From contig JBJDZM010000026.1 in NCBI GenBank assembly GCA_051867975.1, positions 1 to 14,190 on the forward strand: 14,190 nucleotides of DNA, given 5' to 3'. The notes beneath the pieces are model-generated. The model was not told the DNA's origin and searched no databases. It saw only the letters and a program-made list of their open reading frames with translations. This document shows positions 13,975-14,190 of this stretch, in pieces; position 1 is the first letter of the stretch; each line of letters starts with the position of its first letter. Source of the stretch: SVTX01 sp051867975. Its GTDB lineage: Bacteria > Bacillota > Clostridia > Oscillospirales > CAG-272. Both the position numbers and the translations under genes were made by a program.

Positions 13975-14073
13975 GAATCAGAACCCGCTACCATTCGCTT
14001 GCGAATGGTATTAATTTGCGCTCAAAACCCTTTGACACAAGTTAAACCTCGGCGCAAATGTGGGTTCTGATTC
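13975..14073 (+). other. Nested inverted-repeat structure downstream of tRNA-Glu
   Basis: An outer stem GAATCAGAACCC (13975-13986) pairs perfectly with GGGTTCTGATTC (14062-14073). Inside are TACCATTCGC/GCGAATGGTA (13989-14010, 2-nt loop) and ATTTGCG/CGCAAAT (14014-14020/14053-14059). The latter encloses a small TTTGAC/GTTAAA stem with a G-U pair (14031-14046). This could fold as a three-way junction RNA, or mark the terminal inverted repeats of a small element. The T-arm-like arm at 14062-14073 is also part of a decayed tRNA copy. Confidence 0.6.
13981..14023 (+). repeat. 43-bp direct repeat, copy 1
   Basis: This 43-bp segment is identical to 14148-14190. It contains the TACCATTCGC/GCGAATGGTA hairpin and ends ...TTTGCGCTC. 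The offset between copies is 167 bp. Confidence 0.95.
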
Positions 14074-14085
14074 CCGGATGGTCAC
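14027..14085 (+). pseudogene. Decayed tRNA-Glu copy
   Basis: From 14062 the sequence follows the 3' end of the intact tRNA at an offset of 171 bp: GGGTTC-T-GATTCCCGGATGG-TCAC, with one inserted T in the T-loop and one G lost from the acceptor stem. Weaker similarity runs back to about 14027 (ACCC-TTTG, CAAG, TTAA, CTC in the order of the tRNA), with about 12 bases deleted. There is no anticodon arm, no intact acceptor pairing and no CCA. The 3' half is a clear match; the 5' half is tentative. Confidence 0.55.
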
Positions 14086-14099
14086 GTCTTCAATTGACA

Positions 14100-14148
14100 A
14101 GTAGCATTGCTACTCCCTGTTCATTTTTGCGATTCGCTATGCGAATCG
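14100..14148 (+). other. Second terminator-like hairpin and a CGATTCGC/GCGAATCG hairpin
   Basis: AGTAGC-ATT-GCTACT (14100-14114), followed by CCCTGTTCATTTTT, resembles a worn copy of the tRNA terminator arm (GTTGCTCCTGTTCTTTTT). Directly after it, CGATTCGC-TAT-GCGAATCG (14130-14148) forms a perfect 8-bp stem that has no equivalent in copy 1. Together they continue the duplicated tRNA-terminator-hairpin module. Confidence 0.5.
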
Positions 14149-14190
14149 AACCCGCTACCATTCGCTTGCGAATGGTATTAATTTGCGCTC
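14148..14190 (+). repeat. 43-bp direct repeat, copy 2 (runs to the window edge)
   Basis: This segment is identical over 43 bp to 13981-14023 and reaches the last base of the window, so the true repeat is probably longer. It is preceded by GAATCGAACCC (14143-14153, overlapping), the exact complement of the intact tRNA T-arm GGGTTCGATTC. Confidence 0.95.

Noticed and set aside
13842..14085. attL/attR of an integrated phage or island at the tRNA 3' end
   Set aside because: The repeated T-arm/3' end is only 171 bp away, with no integrase or cargo between the copies. Tandem duplication of a tRNA-tail module explains it better, although a tRNA-targeting mini-element cannot be excluded.
13981..14190. 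Possible CRISPR array from the repeated hairpin-bearing 43-bp unit
   Set aside because: Only two copies 167 bp apart, the spacer is itself part of the duplicated module, and no cas genes are present.

Overview
The window looks like a chromosomal segment from an anaerobic, gut-type member of the Clostridia (Firmicutes/Bacillota). The evidence is the gene content (HPr kinase/phosphorylase, dnaG followed by a SigA-type rpoD, the ACT/UPF0237 + PFL/UPF0210 pair), strong AGGAGG-like ribosome sites, TTGACA/TATAAT promoters and family-level protein sequence. The species cannot be named from sequence alone.

Layout, left to right. The left edge carries the first codons of a leftward gene (1-20). Next is a leftward pair, ACT-domain protein then PFL/DUF711 protein (216-1852). 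It is driven from a divergent promoter region shared with a rightward gene for a small two-helix membrane protein (2016-2552). A small ribbon-helix-helix-like protein follows (2685-2897). Then comes a gene-free stretch packed with perfect hairpins (2898-3275). A long leftward run follows: a HAD phosphatase-like protein, a large orphan lipoprotein resembling ABC solute-binding proteins, rpoD, dnaG with a possible coupled small upstream ORF, a membrane-anchored protein of unknown function, and a membrane-anchored parvulin/SurA-like foldase (3276-11783). From 11880 transcription runs rightward: hprK overlaps an Sfp-type phosphopantetheinyl transferase by 4 nt, followed by a tRNA-Glu(CUC) gene with a perfect consensus promoter and a 22-bp terminator stem. 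The right end (about 13962-14190) is a structured repeat region containing a decayed copy of the tRNA.

How the parts relate: dnaG-rpoD is the classical macromolecular-synthesis pair (replication priming and housekeeping transcription). hprK controls carbon catabolite regulation through HPr Ser-46. The transferase activates acyl carrier proteins. The foldase and its partner form a likely envelope operon.

The least ordinary features are: (1) the tRNA-derived tandem module at the right end, where the T-arm sequence, a T-arm-complementary sequence, terminator-like hairpins and a 43-bp perfect direct repeat recur with a period of about 170 bp, and a one-base insertion in the decayed T-arm is matched by a compensating insertion in its complementary partner; (2) an 11-unit, 18/15-bp in-frame minisatellite inside the phosphopantetheinyl transferase; (3) a five-hairpin intergenic array at 2965-3144. 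No CRISPR array, transposase, phage gene or recognisable defence system was seen.
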